Of a DNA stretch of 64,000 bases, positions 44,716-54,686 are shown piece after piece (within the stretch, counting starts at the first letter, position 1; each line of letters begins with the position of its first letter). Source of the DNA: Clostridium_AD sp050717535 (lineage in GTDB: Bacteria; Bacillota; Clostridia; Clostridiales; Clostridiaceae); the NCBI RefSeq assembly GCF_050717535.1, contig NZ_JBOITM010000087.1, forward strand, positions 1 to 64,000, read 5' to 3'. The position numbers and the translations under genes are program-made. The notes beneath the pieces were generated by a model, which was given only the letters and a program-made list of their open reading frames with translations, had not been told where the DNA came from and did no database searches.

Positions 44716-44866
44716 TAAAAAGTGATAAATATAAAACAAAAATCCATATTAGCAGCATGCTTAAAAGCCTTTAGAACCAGTGCTTCAGAGCATATTTTTC
44801 TTTCTTTTAGGTGTGAAATATGTTATAATATAAGAAAGAAATCAAATGAAATATGGGTGATAATGA

Positions 44867-46492
44867 ATGGAAATTTCTAAAAATTCTCCTGCAAATACTG
44901 AAACTGAATATACATTAAATGACCTGAAAAATCGGTGCTTTAAGCAAGAGTTTCAGATTGAGGAACTAACTGCTAAGCTTAATTGGTATGAAGAACAGTT
45001 TCGATTAAGCCAACAGAAACGTTTTGGAACCTCTAGTGAAAAAACAGATATGGATCAGCTTAATTTTTTATTTGATGAAGCTGAAAAAGAAGCTGATTCA
45101 AAAATTCCTGAACCTACTGTAGAAGAAATCACCTATAAGCGCAAAAAACAAGCTGGGAAACGAGACGCTGACCTAAAAAAACTTCCAGTTGAAGTTATAG
45201 AGTACCGTCTTACTGATGAGGAACGCATATGTGATCAATGTGGTAATATTCTACATGAGATGACCACGGAAATAAGACAAGAGCTTAAAATAATTCCTGC
45301 CAAAGTAGTAGTTGTAAAACATATTAAATATGTTTACAGCTGCCGTAATTGCGAACAAAACGAAATAAATACCCCTGTAATTACTGCTCCAATGCCAAAA
45401 TCAATATTACCAGGAAGCCTAGTATCACCTTCACTAATGGCATACATAATGGTTCAAAAATATGTAAATGCTATGCCTTTATATCGTCAAGAGAAGATGT
45501 TTGGTCGTTTGGATATAGAAATATCTAGGCAAAACATGGCTAACTGGATGATGCATGGAAGTAATAATTGGCTTAAGGTTGTGTATGATCGTTTGCATGT
45601 TAATTTACTAAAGAATGATATTCTTCATGCAGATGAAACTAGATTGCAGGTATTAAATGAGCCAGGGCGATCCGCGCAATCTGATTCTTACATGTGGTTA
45701 TATCGTACCGGAGTTGATAATGAGACTCAAATTGTCTTATATGAGTATCAAACCACAAGGGCCGGTAAATATCCACGTAAGTTTTTAGAAAATTTTAAAG
45801 GATATCTCCATGTGGACGGCTATGCAGGGTATCATGGGATACCTAATGTCAAACTAATTGGATGCTGGGCTCACGCCCGAAGATACTTTACAGATACTCT
45901 AAAAGCAGTACCAGATAAAAAAAGCAAAGCAGCACTGGAAGCTACAAAGGGATTGAACTTCTGTAATCAGCTTTTCTCTATAGAGCATGCCACATCAGCT
46001 CTAACGGGTGAAGAACGTTTTGAGGCTCGTTTAGAAAAAAGCAAACCTCTTTTGGAGGCTTTTTCGTCATGGCTTAATATACAAAGCAAGAGAGTACTAC
46101 CCAAAAGTTCGCTTGGAAAGGCCATTACTTATTGTAGAAATCAATGGACTAATCTAGAAGCATTTCTCCTGGATGGAAGACTAGAGCTAACTAATAATAG
46201 AGCCGAACGATCAATAAAACCATTTGTAATCGGAAGAAAAAATTGGTTGTTCAGTAATTCTCAACGCGGAGCTAGGGCTAGTGCCATAATTTATAGTATC
46301 ATCGAAACAGCAGAAGAAAATGATTTAAAACCTTATGAATATTTAACTTACCTCTTTGAGCAACTGCCTAATACTGATATAACTGACGTGAATTCATTGG
46401 ATAAGTTACTTCCTTGGTCAGCAACTATACCGGAAATTTGTAAAGCGCCAGCTGAAACAGAGATTGAAAAATTAGAAAGTGCAAAAGCATAA
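44867..46492 (+). CDS. tnpC: IS66 transposase TnpC
   Basis: 541 residues, full length. N-terminal leucine-zipper-like coiled coil (EEQFRLSQQKRFGTSSEKT), zinc-finger region CDQCGNIL...CRNCEQ, then the DDE domain with ILHADETRLQVL, LHVDGYAGYHGI and LTNNRAERSIKPFVIGRKNW. It catalyses cut and strand transfer. Separated from tnpB by about 150 bases, and followed by a hairpin (46500-46530) near the right end of the element. Confidence 0.95.
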   Translation: MEISKNSPANTETEYTLNDLKNRCFKQEFQIEELTAKLNWYEEQFRLSQQKRFGTSSEKTDMDQLNFLFDEAEKEADSKIPEPTVEEITYKRKKQAGKRDADLKKLPVEVIEYRLTDEERICDQCGNILHEMTTEIRQELKIIPAKVVVVKHIKYVYSCRNCEQNEINTPVITAPMPKSILPGSLVSPSLMAYIMVQKYVNAMPLYRQEKMFGRLDIEISRQNMANWMMHGSNNWLKVVYDRLHVNLLKNDILHADETRLQVLNEPGRSAQSDSYMWLYRTGVDNETQIVLYEYQTTRAGKYPRKFLENFKGYLHVDGYAGYHGIPNVKLIGCWAHARRYFTDTLKAVPDKKSKAALEATKGLNFCNQLFSIEHATSALTGEERFEARLEKSKPLLEAFSSWLNIQSKRVLPKSSLGKAITYCRNQWTNLEAFLLDGRLELTNNRAERSIKPFVIGRKNWLFSNSQRGARASAIIYSIIETAEENDLKPYEYLTYLFEQLPNTDITDVNSLDKLLPWSATIPEICKAPAETEIEKLESAKA

Positions 46493-46593
46493 ATTAATTC
46501 CCCCACTTCAATGGAAGGTGTGGGGTTTTTATTTCTAGTTTTTCATGCATATATGTATTTTAGAAGGTGGGTAAGGTTTGACGCTTACTATTG

Positions 46594-49500
46594 ATTTCAA
46601 TCCACGCACCCGTGAAGGATGCGACAAAGACATGTTGACTACTTCTACACCGATATTGAGATTTCAATCCACGCACCCGTGAAGGATGCGACGACAAACT
46701 ACTGAATGTTGTGGAATAGACTATAAAATTTCAATCCACGCACCCGTGAAGGATGCGACTACTTATTTCAGTGGTAACTATTTTTGTATTTTTAATTTCA
46801 ATCCACGCACCCGTGAAGGATGCGACAATCAATACAGGCACCGCAAATATACCTATTGTGGATATTTCAATCCACGCACCCGTGAAGGATGCGACACATT
46901 TGTAATTCTTCTTTAGATATATTCTTAAAATTTCAATCCACGCACCCGTGAAGGATGCGACCAGTAAAGGACTACCAGTATTATTTATGTTAGATATTTC
47001 AATCCACGCACCCGTGAAGGATGCGACTCTTTATACATCTCACTCTATCAACTCCTTTATTGTATTTCAATCCACGCACCCGTGAAGGATGCGACTTGGG
47101 AGTGTATTCATGAGTTGGGATGATTTTAACATTTCAATCCACGCACCCGTGAAGGATGCGACGACAGTTTTTTATATATTGTGCTATAATAAAGACAATT
47201 TCAATCCACGCACCCGTGAAGGATGCGACAATATACACAGCATGAAGCACTAAAACTAATTAAGATTTCAATCCACGCACCCGTGAAGGATGCGACAAGC
47301 AGAAGAAGAAGCAAGGTCTTTTGAAAAGAAGATTTCAATCCACGCACCCGTGAAGGATGCGACTTTCCCTTTCCTAAAAAGGCGGTGGTTAAAATTGATT
47401 TCAATCCACGCACCCGTGAAGGATGCGACACTAATATAATTGGAGCTTATGCAATAAATCATTATTTCAATCCACGCACCCGTGAAGGATGCGACAAATA
47501 TTTTTCGATTTGTACTATAGTGATTATATATTTCAATCCACGCACCCGTGAAGGATGCGACTTTAAAAATACCCTATGAATTAATAAAATATTGTATTTC
47601 AATCCACGCACCCGTGAAGGATGCGACATTCTATATGCGCTGTATATTTACTATCCTTTTTACATTTCAATCCACGCACCCGTGAAGGATGCGACTTAGC
47701 ATATCCTCACCCCTTACTTAATTTTAAGCAATTTCAATCCACGCACCCGTGAAGGATGCGACAATAACACACTCCTTATAGTTTCATTATAACATTTATT
47801 TCAATCCACGCACCCGTGAAGGATGCGACTCGCTACATTGGACTAGTTGAAAATGTTACAATTATTTCAATCCACGCACCCGTGAAGGATGCGACTTATA
47901 ATGTTAGCAACTGATGATAATATTTCTAATATTTCAATCCACGCACCCGTGAAGGATGCGACAGGGATCTGACTTAGATATTAGAGGCATAGCATTAATT
48001 TCAATCCACGCACCCGTGAAGGATGCGACGTTTGATAAAGAAGAAACTAACCGTATCCAAAGGCATTTCAATCCACGCACCCGTGAAGGATGCGACTATT
48101 CATTTCTGCGTTATTACAGCTATTTATAAGAATTTCAATCCACGCACCCGTGAAGGATGCGACAGGAGTAGTCAAGAGATCCTTGACTACTGAAAGGGAT
48201 TTCAATCCACGCACCCGTGAAGGATGCGACTACATTTGCACCTGCCAAAATACCTAAGATAGTTGATTTCAATCCACGCACCCGTGAAGGATGCGACAAT
48301 GGAGCATGGTGTGGGAATATAAATGATATAAGATTTCAATCCACGCACCCGTGAAGGATGCGACTGATTCTTTTATGATTTTATTAGCAGGATGAGGTGA
48401 TTTCAATCCACGCACCCGTGAAGGATGCGACATTTTATCCAGTGATAATAAAGTCCAATAATCTTATTTCAATCCACGCACCCGTGAAGGATGCGACAAG
48501 ACCTAACCTAGCGTAAGAAACATATAATTGTTATTTCAATCCACGCACCCGTGAAGGATGCGACAGTTGGGGTCTTGCCACTTAAACTTCTTAATTTAAT
48601 TTCAATCCACGCACCCGTGAAGGATGCGACAAAATATGGACGTAATTATTGCAAAAGCTTTAAGTATTTCAATCCACGCACCCGTGAAGGATGCGACTAT
48701 ATTTTCAGTTTTACTAGCCTCAAAACTTTTAGATTTCAATCCACGCACCCGTGAAGGATGCGACAAACATTCATAGTTGCCATTAAAACTTTTAAAGCTA
48801 TTTCAATCCACGCACCCGTGAAGGATGCGACAAGGCAGGTGGAGTTACTGTACCTGGATTGTTTAATTTCAATCCACGCACCCGTGAAGGATGCGACTAA
48901 ACAGGATTTAAAACAAATAAAAGCTCAAAAGGTATTTCAATCCACGCACCCGTGAAGGATGCGACATAGACAATGGATAAAAACATCTTTGACTATATGC
49001 ATTTCAATCCACGCACCCGTGAAGGATGCGACTATATAATATTTGTTGAAGGTATTGATTCGTTGGATTTCAATCCACGCACCCGTGAAGGATGCGACTT
49101 CTGAAGTCATCATCGTTTTAATTGTTTTTAATATTTCAATCCACGCACCCGTGAAGGATGCGACCCGCCAGTTTTTTCTTTAACTTCTGCCATAAATTTA
49201 ATTTCAATCCACGCACCCGTGAAGGATGCGACCGAATATAGAAAAAATGGAAGCAAAGGCTACAGCGATTTCAATCCACGCACCCGTGAAGGATGCGACA
49301 AATAAATGTAAAATATAAAAGAAAAGTATTGACAATTTCAATCCACGCACCCGTGAAGGATGCGACCTTCTTTTTGTTGTTGTTCTGCTATTATTTCTTC
49401 TATTTCAATCCACGCACCCGTGAAGGATGCGACGGTAATAATTAGGTTGGTAGGTAAATTAACATTAATTTCAATCCACGCACCCGTGAAGGATGCGACA

Positions 49501-49900
49501 TAAATTTATTCATATACCTTATTGAAGAGTTTAGATTTCAATCCACGCACCCGTGAAGGATGCGACAACTAGTAGGTTTAGATATTTGGAATGTTATCGA
49601 GATTTCAATCCACGCACCCGTGAAGGATGCGACACTAATATCCCTCCAGTACCCTATGCAATTCTAACATTTCAATCCACGCACCCGTGAAGGATGCGAC
49701 CTTATTTACCATCAAATGCTTATACATTTTTTGCAATTTCAATCCACGCACCCGTGAAGGATGCGACTATCTCTGCTTATTAAACAAACTAATAAACATA
49801 GAATTTCAATCCACGCACCCGTGAAGGATGCGACAGCCTAAGGTATTTTTTTATTTCTTTGATTTAAGATTTCAATCCACGCACCCGTGAAGGATGCGAC
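46594..49900 (-). CRISPR. Type I-C CRISPR array, leader-proximal segment (50 repeats)
   Basis: 50 repeats of 32 bp, with 49 internal spacers of 34-37 bp at a regular period of 66-69 bp. I saw no substitutions in these repeats. Together with the left segment there are 66 repeats and 65 spacers. Transcription is leftward from the leader next to cas2, so newest spacers are near 49868. One spacer (48164-48198) is a near-complete palindrome. Confidence 0.98.
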
Positions 49901-50088
49901 CGCATAATAGAACATTTAAATTATATTACTTAAAATATTAACATAATTCATTAAGAAATCAGTAAATATTTTTAATAATATTAGCATTTTTAATTGACAT
50001 TTAATATAATTTCAATTACGACTCATTATTTATCAGTTTTTAACAGCGAACCTTCCGGGTTTTCGTGTTTGCTTACCTTTCGCAGATA
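49901..50088 (-). promoter_or_regulatory. CRISPR leader
   Basis: AT-rich 188-bp stretch between cas2 and the first repeat. On the minus strand TTGAAA, 17 bases, TAAAAA (about 50015 down to 49987) is a weak promoter candidate. Near cas2 a stretch running from TTCGCA through CCCGG to GGTTCGC (about 50046-50080) resembles the conserved element seen in other type I-C leaders. It drives pre-crRNA and guides spacer acquisition. Confidence 0.7.
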
Positions 50089-50382
50089 TTAAATAATAAT
50101 TACATCATCAATAGGATGGTAAGTGTTATTTTTACCCATTAGCTCAACTCTGCTTTCCCATTTTTTCCCTAAAAGATAGAATCTTAAACTATCTTTATCC
50201 TTATCAATTATCTTAAATAAAGAACTCTTTAGAGCTACAAATTGCGCTGGATCTAACAAACATTCAAAAACAGAGTTTTGAACCCTCTGACCATTATTAA
50301 CGCATACTTTTGCTACTCTTCTTAACCTTGTTTTTCCACCATCGCTTTCGGTATTTACATCATAAGTTACCAAAACCATCAA
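50089..50382 (-). CDS. cas2: CRISPR adaptation nuclease-fold protein Cas2
   Basis: 97 residues, type I-C subgroup (MMVLVTYDVNTESDGGKTRLRRVAKVCVNNGQRVQNSVFECLL). The ferredoxin fold with its N-terminal Asp (TYDV) is present. It bridges the Cas1 dimers in the integrase that inserts new spacers. Last gene of the cas operon, directly before the leader. Confidence 0.96.
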   Translation of the reverse strand: MMVLVTYDVNTESDGGKTRLRRVAKVCVNNGQRVQNSVFECLLDPAQFVALKSSLFKIIDKDKDSLRFYLLGKKWESRVELMGKNNTYHPIDDVIII

Positions 50383-50396
50383 GATTATTCACCCAC

Positions 50397-51428
50397 CTAA
50401 CTCATAAAAAATGGAGGATATTCCTCAATATCATTCCTTAAAAACCTAGCCATCAGCATTGCCTGTACATATGGTAATAAGCCTAACTCTATTTTTTCAT
50501 TTAGAAAAGGATGTGTTATCTCCTCCTGCTTACGTTTTTGCCAAGCAGTTAGAAATATATTTTTAGTATCCTTATCCATAATAATACCACCGCTTTCTTT
50601 TACAATAAATCCTTTAGCTGAAATTTGTCTTCGATTAATTAATGAAATTACAAATCGGTCTGCCATGTAAGATCTTAATTCCTCAATCATATCAAGTGCT
50701 AAACTCACTCTGCCTGGTCTATCAACATGCATAAATCCTACATATGGATCTAGCCCTACAGTTTCTAAAGCACTCACCATCTCATATGTTAAAAGTGTAT
50801 AAGCATAAGAAAGTAAAGCATTAATATTATCCTTAGGTGGTCTCCTGTTACGTTCTACAAAGTAAAAATCTTCTTTTTGCTGTAATATAAGATTATTAAA
50901 TGAAGAAAAATATGTTCTAGCTGCTTCTCCTTCTATGCCTCTTAATTCGTCATTACTTAAAGCAATTTTAACATTTCCCAAAGCGGAAGTTAGCTTTTCT
51001 AAAGTATGTCTCATATTTTCAATATCAACAGAGTCACTATGGTCCCGAAGTGCCCTGCTAATTACACTTTTACAATTTACTATTTTCCCAATTATAAAAT
51101 TTTTAGATATTTGAAGGGATTTTTCTTTATCATCTGCATATCTAAACTGAGTCCTTCTCAAAAGTACATTACCCTTCACTTTGCCTGTTACCTTAGCCAT
51201 AAACTTACCAAATTCATTAAGAAAAGAAACCTCGACATTGTTTTCAACACACAAGCTCATAAGTTTGGGACTTATTCCTACATAATTGAAGCATACAATG
51301 CCTTCTAATATGTGTATAGGCCGCCTAAGCATTTCAATATTCTTTACCTTAATAACAACATTTTCTCCATCTCTTGAAATATAGGCTTCAGGATTTGTAA
51401 CATAAAGAGTATTCAATAGATTTCTCAA
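50397..51428 (-). CDS. cas1: CRISPR integrase Cas1
   Basis: 343 residues, type I-C subgroup. N-terminal beta domain (MRNLLNTLYVTNPEAYIS) and C-terminal helical domain with the active-site Glu/His/Asp set around GIEGEAARTYF, GFMHVDRPGRVSLALDMIEEL. It joins protospacers to the leader-end repeat. Its start overlaps the cas4 stop by four bases (ATGA). Confidence 0.96.
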   Translation of the reverse strand: MRNLLNTLYVTNPEAYISRDGENVVIKVKNIEMLRRPIHILEGIVCFNYVGISPKLMSLCVENNVEVSFLNEFGKFMAKVTGKVKGNVLLRRTQFRYADDKEKSLQISKNFIIGKIVNCKSVISRALRDHSDSVDIENMRHTLEKLTSALGNVKIALSNDELRGIEGEAARTYFSSFNNLILQQKEDFYFVERNRRPPKDNINALLSYAYTLLTYEMVSALETVGLDPYVGFMHVDRPGRVSLALDMIEELRSYMADRFVISLINRRQISAKGFIVKESGGIIMDKDTKNIFLTAWQKRKQEEITHPFLNEKIELGLLPYVQAMLMARFLRNDIEEYPPFFMS

Positions 51429-52099
51429 TTTTCATCACTCCCCCTATTAATGTATTTTTCAATGTAATTTGCAACGCTAACTTTTTTACTCGTTAGTCTA
51501 GGCATACAAATATCTACCAAAGAGCAACTTTTACAGTGCTTCCCAACCTCTGCTTTAGGAGTGACTTTTCCATCATAAACTTTATGCATTTCCATTGATA
51601 TCCCTATTACTTTATTCCTTAAATCATCATTTATTTCTACCTTAATTCTTCTTTTAGTTACATTATAAAACAAGTCTGATGAGTTTAACTTACAACCTAG
51701 CATTTCTTCAATACACAATGCCTGTGCCACCAATTGGACAATATCACGATCATCCTCTTTAGGTTTTCCATGCTTATATTCAACAATATTAGGTATCCAT
51801 TTACCTTTTCTTTCTTTGACTTCAATTCCTACTTTGGAACTTTTAAATTCAACAATATCAGCAATTCCCGAAAAACCAAGTTTATAAGAAACCAAGGGTA
51901 TAGCACGACTGATGAACATATTTTTTCTACTCTCAACTAAAAATGGATCATCAGCTTTTTCATGCAAAACCTGCCCCTCCATGGTAGCTCTATTTTCAGC
52001 CCACTGCTGCTCTATATGAATTAGAGCCCATTGTCTCTTACAAAAATAATAATGCTGAATTCCAGAAAGTGATAATAAATCCTCCTCACCATACATCAT
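51425..52099 (-). CDS. cas4: CRISPR adaptation nuclease Cas4
   Basis: 224 residues. RecB-like nuclease with GIADIVEF...KVGIEVKERKGKW (Asp and Glu-x-Lys active site) and iron-sulfur cysteines: one near the N-terminus (FCKRQW) and three at the C-terminus (CKSCSLVDICMPR). It trims prespacers and helps select those with the right PAM in type I-C. Translationally coupled to cas7 and cas1 by ATGA overlaps. Confidence 0.95.
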   Translation of the reverse strand: MMYGEEDLLSLSGIQHYYFCKRQWALIHIEQQWAENRATMEGQVLHEKADDPFLVESRKNMFISRAIPLVSYKLGFSGIADIVEFKSSKVGIEVKERKGKWIPNIVEYKHGKPKEDDRDIVQLVAQALCIEEMLGCKLNSSDLFYNVTKRRIKVEINDDLRNKVIGISMEMHKVYDGKVTPKAEVGKHCKSCSLVDICMPRLTSKKVSVANYIEKYINRGSDEN

Positions 52100-52965
52100 A
52101 ATTTTTCAATTATATTTACGCCAGGTATTTCGCTCTTATCAATAACTATTTCATAATCTTGGATACTACGAGCAGGGCTTTTTATATTACTTACTTTTAC
52201 TTTATCAAACAAAATATGAGAAGGTGCATTTCCAAGAGAAGTCTCATGCTCAAAAACAATAAGTTTTCTTGTTGCCATCTTACCTCTTGCAGCAGAATGA
52301 TCATGCTCAAACATATTAATTAACGCTTCCCAAAGTAATTCCAAATCATCTTCAGTAAATCCAGTTACCCTACGAGCAAGTTCAGCTGAGACATACCCTT
52401 CTGCTCTATACAGACCATAAGGAACGATGTGTTTTCTTCCCATTTCCGTTTTTTTCTCTTCTCCTTCTTTAGTTACAGCCATTCTGGTTATAGTTACTTC
52501 CTGTTGGAAAATAGGGTCTATACTCTTTGAAAAATTAATCTGTACTGGGCCTCTTACTGTTCCACAATTAACTTGTGTAGACATTACAGCTCCAAAAGTT
52601 CTAACATCAAAAAAGTTATCACACATAAATTTCGTTAAGTTCTTTTGTAATTCTTTGTCTTTTGCTACCTCTTTAGAATCTGTCTTTATACCTAAAAAAT
52701 CATATGCTTTTTTATGTTGAGAATTTAAAGCTTCACCCTTCTTAACATAAATATCGTATCCAGGAATGTCCTCTTTTGCAATTTCAACATAGTTTCTTAT
52801 CTTACGCTTTATACACACATCAGTAACAATTCCTTGTCCAGTTTCAGGATCAATTCTTGGCATATTCCCAGCATCTGGGTCTCCATTAGGATTACCATTT
52901 TCTACATCAAATAGTAAAACAAATTCATACCTCTTATTTATTACTTCACTCATTACTTCACTCAT
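52096..52965 (-). CDS. cas7: Type I-C Cascade backbone Cas7 (Csd2)
   Basis: 289 residues. RAMP protein with the typical opening YEFVLLFDVENGNPNGDPDAGNMPRIDPETG. Several copies coat the crRNA spacer. The ATG at 52965 shares a base with the cas8c stop (TAATG). A tandem 12-bp duplication (52942-52965) gives MSEVMSEV, so the ATG at 52953 is a second possible start. Followed directly by cas4. Confidence 0.95.
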   Translation of the reverse strand: MSEVMSEVINKRYEFVLLFDVENGNPNGDPDAGNMPRIDPETGQGIVTDVCIKRKIRNYVEIAKEDIPGYDIYVKKGEALNSQHKKAYDFLGIKTDSKEVAKDKELQKNLTKFMCDNFFDVRTFGAVMSTQVNCGTVRGPVQINFSKSIDPIFQQEVTITRMAVTKEGEEKKTEMGRKHIVPYGLYRAEGYVSAELARRVTGFTEDDLELLWEALINMFEHDHSAARGKMATRKLIVFEHETSLGNAPSHILFDKVKVSNIKSPARSIQDYEIVIDKSEIPGVNIIEKL

Positions 52966-54686
52966 TATTTAACCTCTCCTTTTTTATCCTTTTTAACATA
53001 AAATGCTTGATTTTGATGATAATATCCTATTATAAATTCACCTTGTTCATTCAATGAAAGGTGTTTAGGAAATTCATTCACCTTGTCTAAAATTTGTCCC
53101 TTTTGGTTTTCAAGGTTAGCCCCATATTCTGCCTTTGTAGTGTGATGTAGTGATAATTTCATCATAACCGGAAAAACAGAAGCCGGTGTTGCAGACGCGC
53201 TTGTAAAATATCTATCTTTTATAGTTGTAATTCCCAATGCCTCTTTTTGTGCCTTTTCTAAAACTGCAAATAATCTACCTAGTTGATATGGTACACTTGA
53301 GCTATTTTCATTTAAACTCACTGATATCTCCTCCTCTATTTTAGATAGTTTGTATTTTCTCATCAAACATGCCTTAATTATGGCAACCCTTTTATAATTT
53401 ATATCTCTATCTGCTCTAATCCTCGATATCATGGCATTATATAAAGATGCCGGATATAAATCTCCACTAAATATTGAGTTCATTAGACCTTTACTTAATA
53501 CTGGTGAAACCTTCTTTGCAGTTGAAGTTTTAGACAACGTTTCATTTAAAATAATCCATAAGGGAATTGCCTTTTCATTGCCTACTATTTTTAAGTTATT
53601 ATAATGATTAGCTAATCTTTTTATAAAATATTCGAAAGTGTTTACTTCATAATAGGCTATAGATAAACGTGCATTATTAGGCGAAATCCCAAGAATATGA
53701 ACATTGGTACTAGGATCTAAATCGTATTTTTCTTGTCTAAGATTCAAACCAATAGAATATTTTTCTATAATATCTTTAGCCAAGTCTCTAGTTTTCGTAT
53801 CTTTTTCATTGGTTACTTCATCAGCTTTACCTTCACTTGGATTAAATAATTCTGCCATTAAATCTTCATATATTCCAGTTTTCTCTGCCCAAAATACTAC
53901 TGTTGCATCCCCTGCATAAAGATGGTATTTTTTATTGTTTAACATGTATTTTAGTACGGTAGTATATTTAAACATTGATTCTTTTCCGATTGGAGCATTG
54001 TAACTTGATTCTTTGCCATAGGACAAAAAACTTTTATCATTAAATGATACTATACTAGCACCTGCAGCTTGAGAATTTCTTATGCCTTTAATTGGCGTGT
54101 GAATTTTAGCTATAGTTTCATACTTTCCTGTAACTAAGCATTGCATTTTTATATCATCCTCATTGTCATCTGAATTTTTATACCACTGATTAAAAATCCC
54201 GTCATTATCATGAAGATATCCAGTTTGCCCTTCAATTTTAAATATAACATTAGGGTTTTTAGCAAATTCATCCTTATATTTTTGGATTTTAGCATTATCA
54301 TACGCTTTAGCTGGATTCCAATCATTTAAAAATTTTATAAATGGGTTATCATCTCTTAATAACCTAATATGCAATTCTTTAAATCTATTAAAAGCAGAAA
54401 AATTCTCATCATCTCCTATTCCTAATGCGTATTTAACATTATCTGATAAAAAATATGAAGGAGCATTTTTCCCAGCGCGTCCACTTTGTTCAGGTATAAG
54501 CATTTGCTTAGGAAATATTTTTTTACCTTGCATTTCCCTTAGATCCATAACCCCATTAAGCTCTCCACTTTTAGATAATATCAACACAAAAGAAATTTTA
54601 CCCATTGAGTACCCTTCTCTTGGCAAATCAGCTACTCGCTCTTCGGATAAAATATCATAATATTTACATAAGTCTTGTAAGATCAC
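52965..54686 (-). CDS. cas8c: Type I-C Cascade large subunit Cas8c (Csd1)
   Basis: 573 residues, expected length. It starts MILQDLCKYYDIL and contains the family-typical VHILGISPNNARLSIAYYEVNTFEYFIKRL. It recognises the PAM and positions Cas3. In type I-C its 3' part can also produce the Cas11 small subunit from an internal start; I did not identify that start with certainty. Overlaps cas5 by four bases. Confidence 0.95.
   Translation of the reverse strand: MILQDLCKYYDILSEERVADLPREGYSMGKISFVLILSKSGELNGVMDLREMQGKKIFPKQMLIPEQSGRAGKNAPSYFLSDNVKYALGIGDDENFSAFNRFKELHIRLLRDDNPFIKFLNDWNPAKAYDNAKIQKYKDEFAKNPNVIFKIEGQTGYLHDNDGIFNQWYKNSDDNEDDIKMQCLVTGKYETIAKIHTPIKGIRNSQAAGASIVSFNDKSFLSYGKESSYNAPIGKESMFKYTTVLKYMLNNKKYHLYAGDATVVFWAEKTGIYEDLMAELFNPSEGKADEVTNEKDTKTRDLAKDIIEKYSIGLNLRQEKYDLDPSTNVHILGISPNNARLSIAYYEVNTFEYFIKRLANHYNNLKIVGNEKAIPLWIILNETLSKTSTAKKVSPVLSKGLMNSIFSGDLYPASLYNAMISRIRADRDINYKRVAIIKACLMRKYKLSKIEEEISVSLNENSSSVPYQLGRLFAVLEKAQKEALGITTIKDRYFTSASATPASVFPVMMKLSLHHTTKAEYGANLENQKGQILDKVNEFPKHLSLNEQGEFIIGYYHQNQAFYVKKDKKGEVK

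Larger units (their letters stand above)
43967..46588 (+). mobile_element. IS66-family insertion sequence inside the CRISPR array
   Basis: 2622 bp. The ends are inverted: GTAAGCGTCAAA at the left and its complement TTTGACGCTTAC at the right, with further weaker matches inward. A perfect 8-bp target duplication TATTGATT lies on each side (43959-43966 and 46589-46596), the size typical of IS66. All three genes (tnpA, tnpB, tnpC) are open. The target covers the last five bases of a spacer and the first three of a repeat. Confidence 0.95.

Noticed and set aside
42845..48955. Several open frames of 60-112 codons on both strands across the CRISPR arrays (peptides such as HPSRVRGLK or FNPRTREGCD repeated)
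   Set aside because: They are translations of the CRISPR repeats, whose sequence happens to lack stops; no ribosome sites and no family character.
46594..49900. Self-targeting spacers against this window
   Set aside because: Reading by eye showed no convincing match to the IS66 element or the right-hand module. A proper alignment search was not possible, so this is only the absence of an obvious hit.
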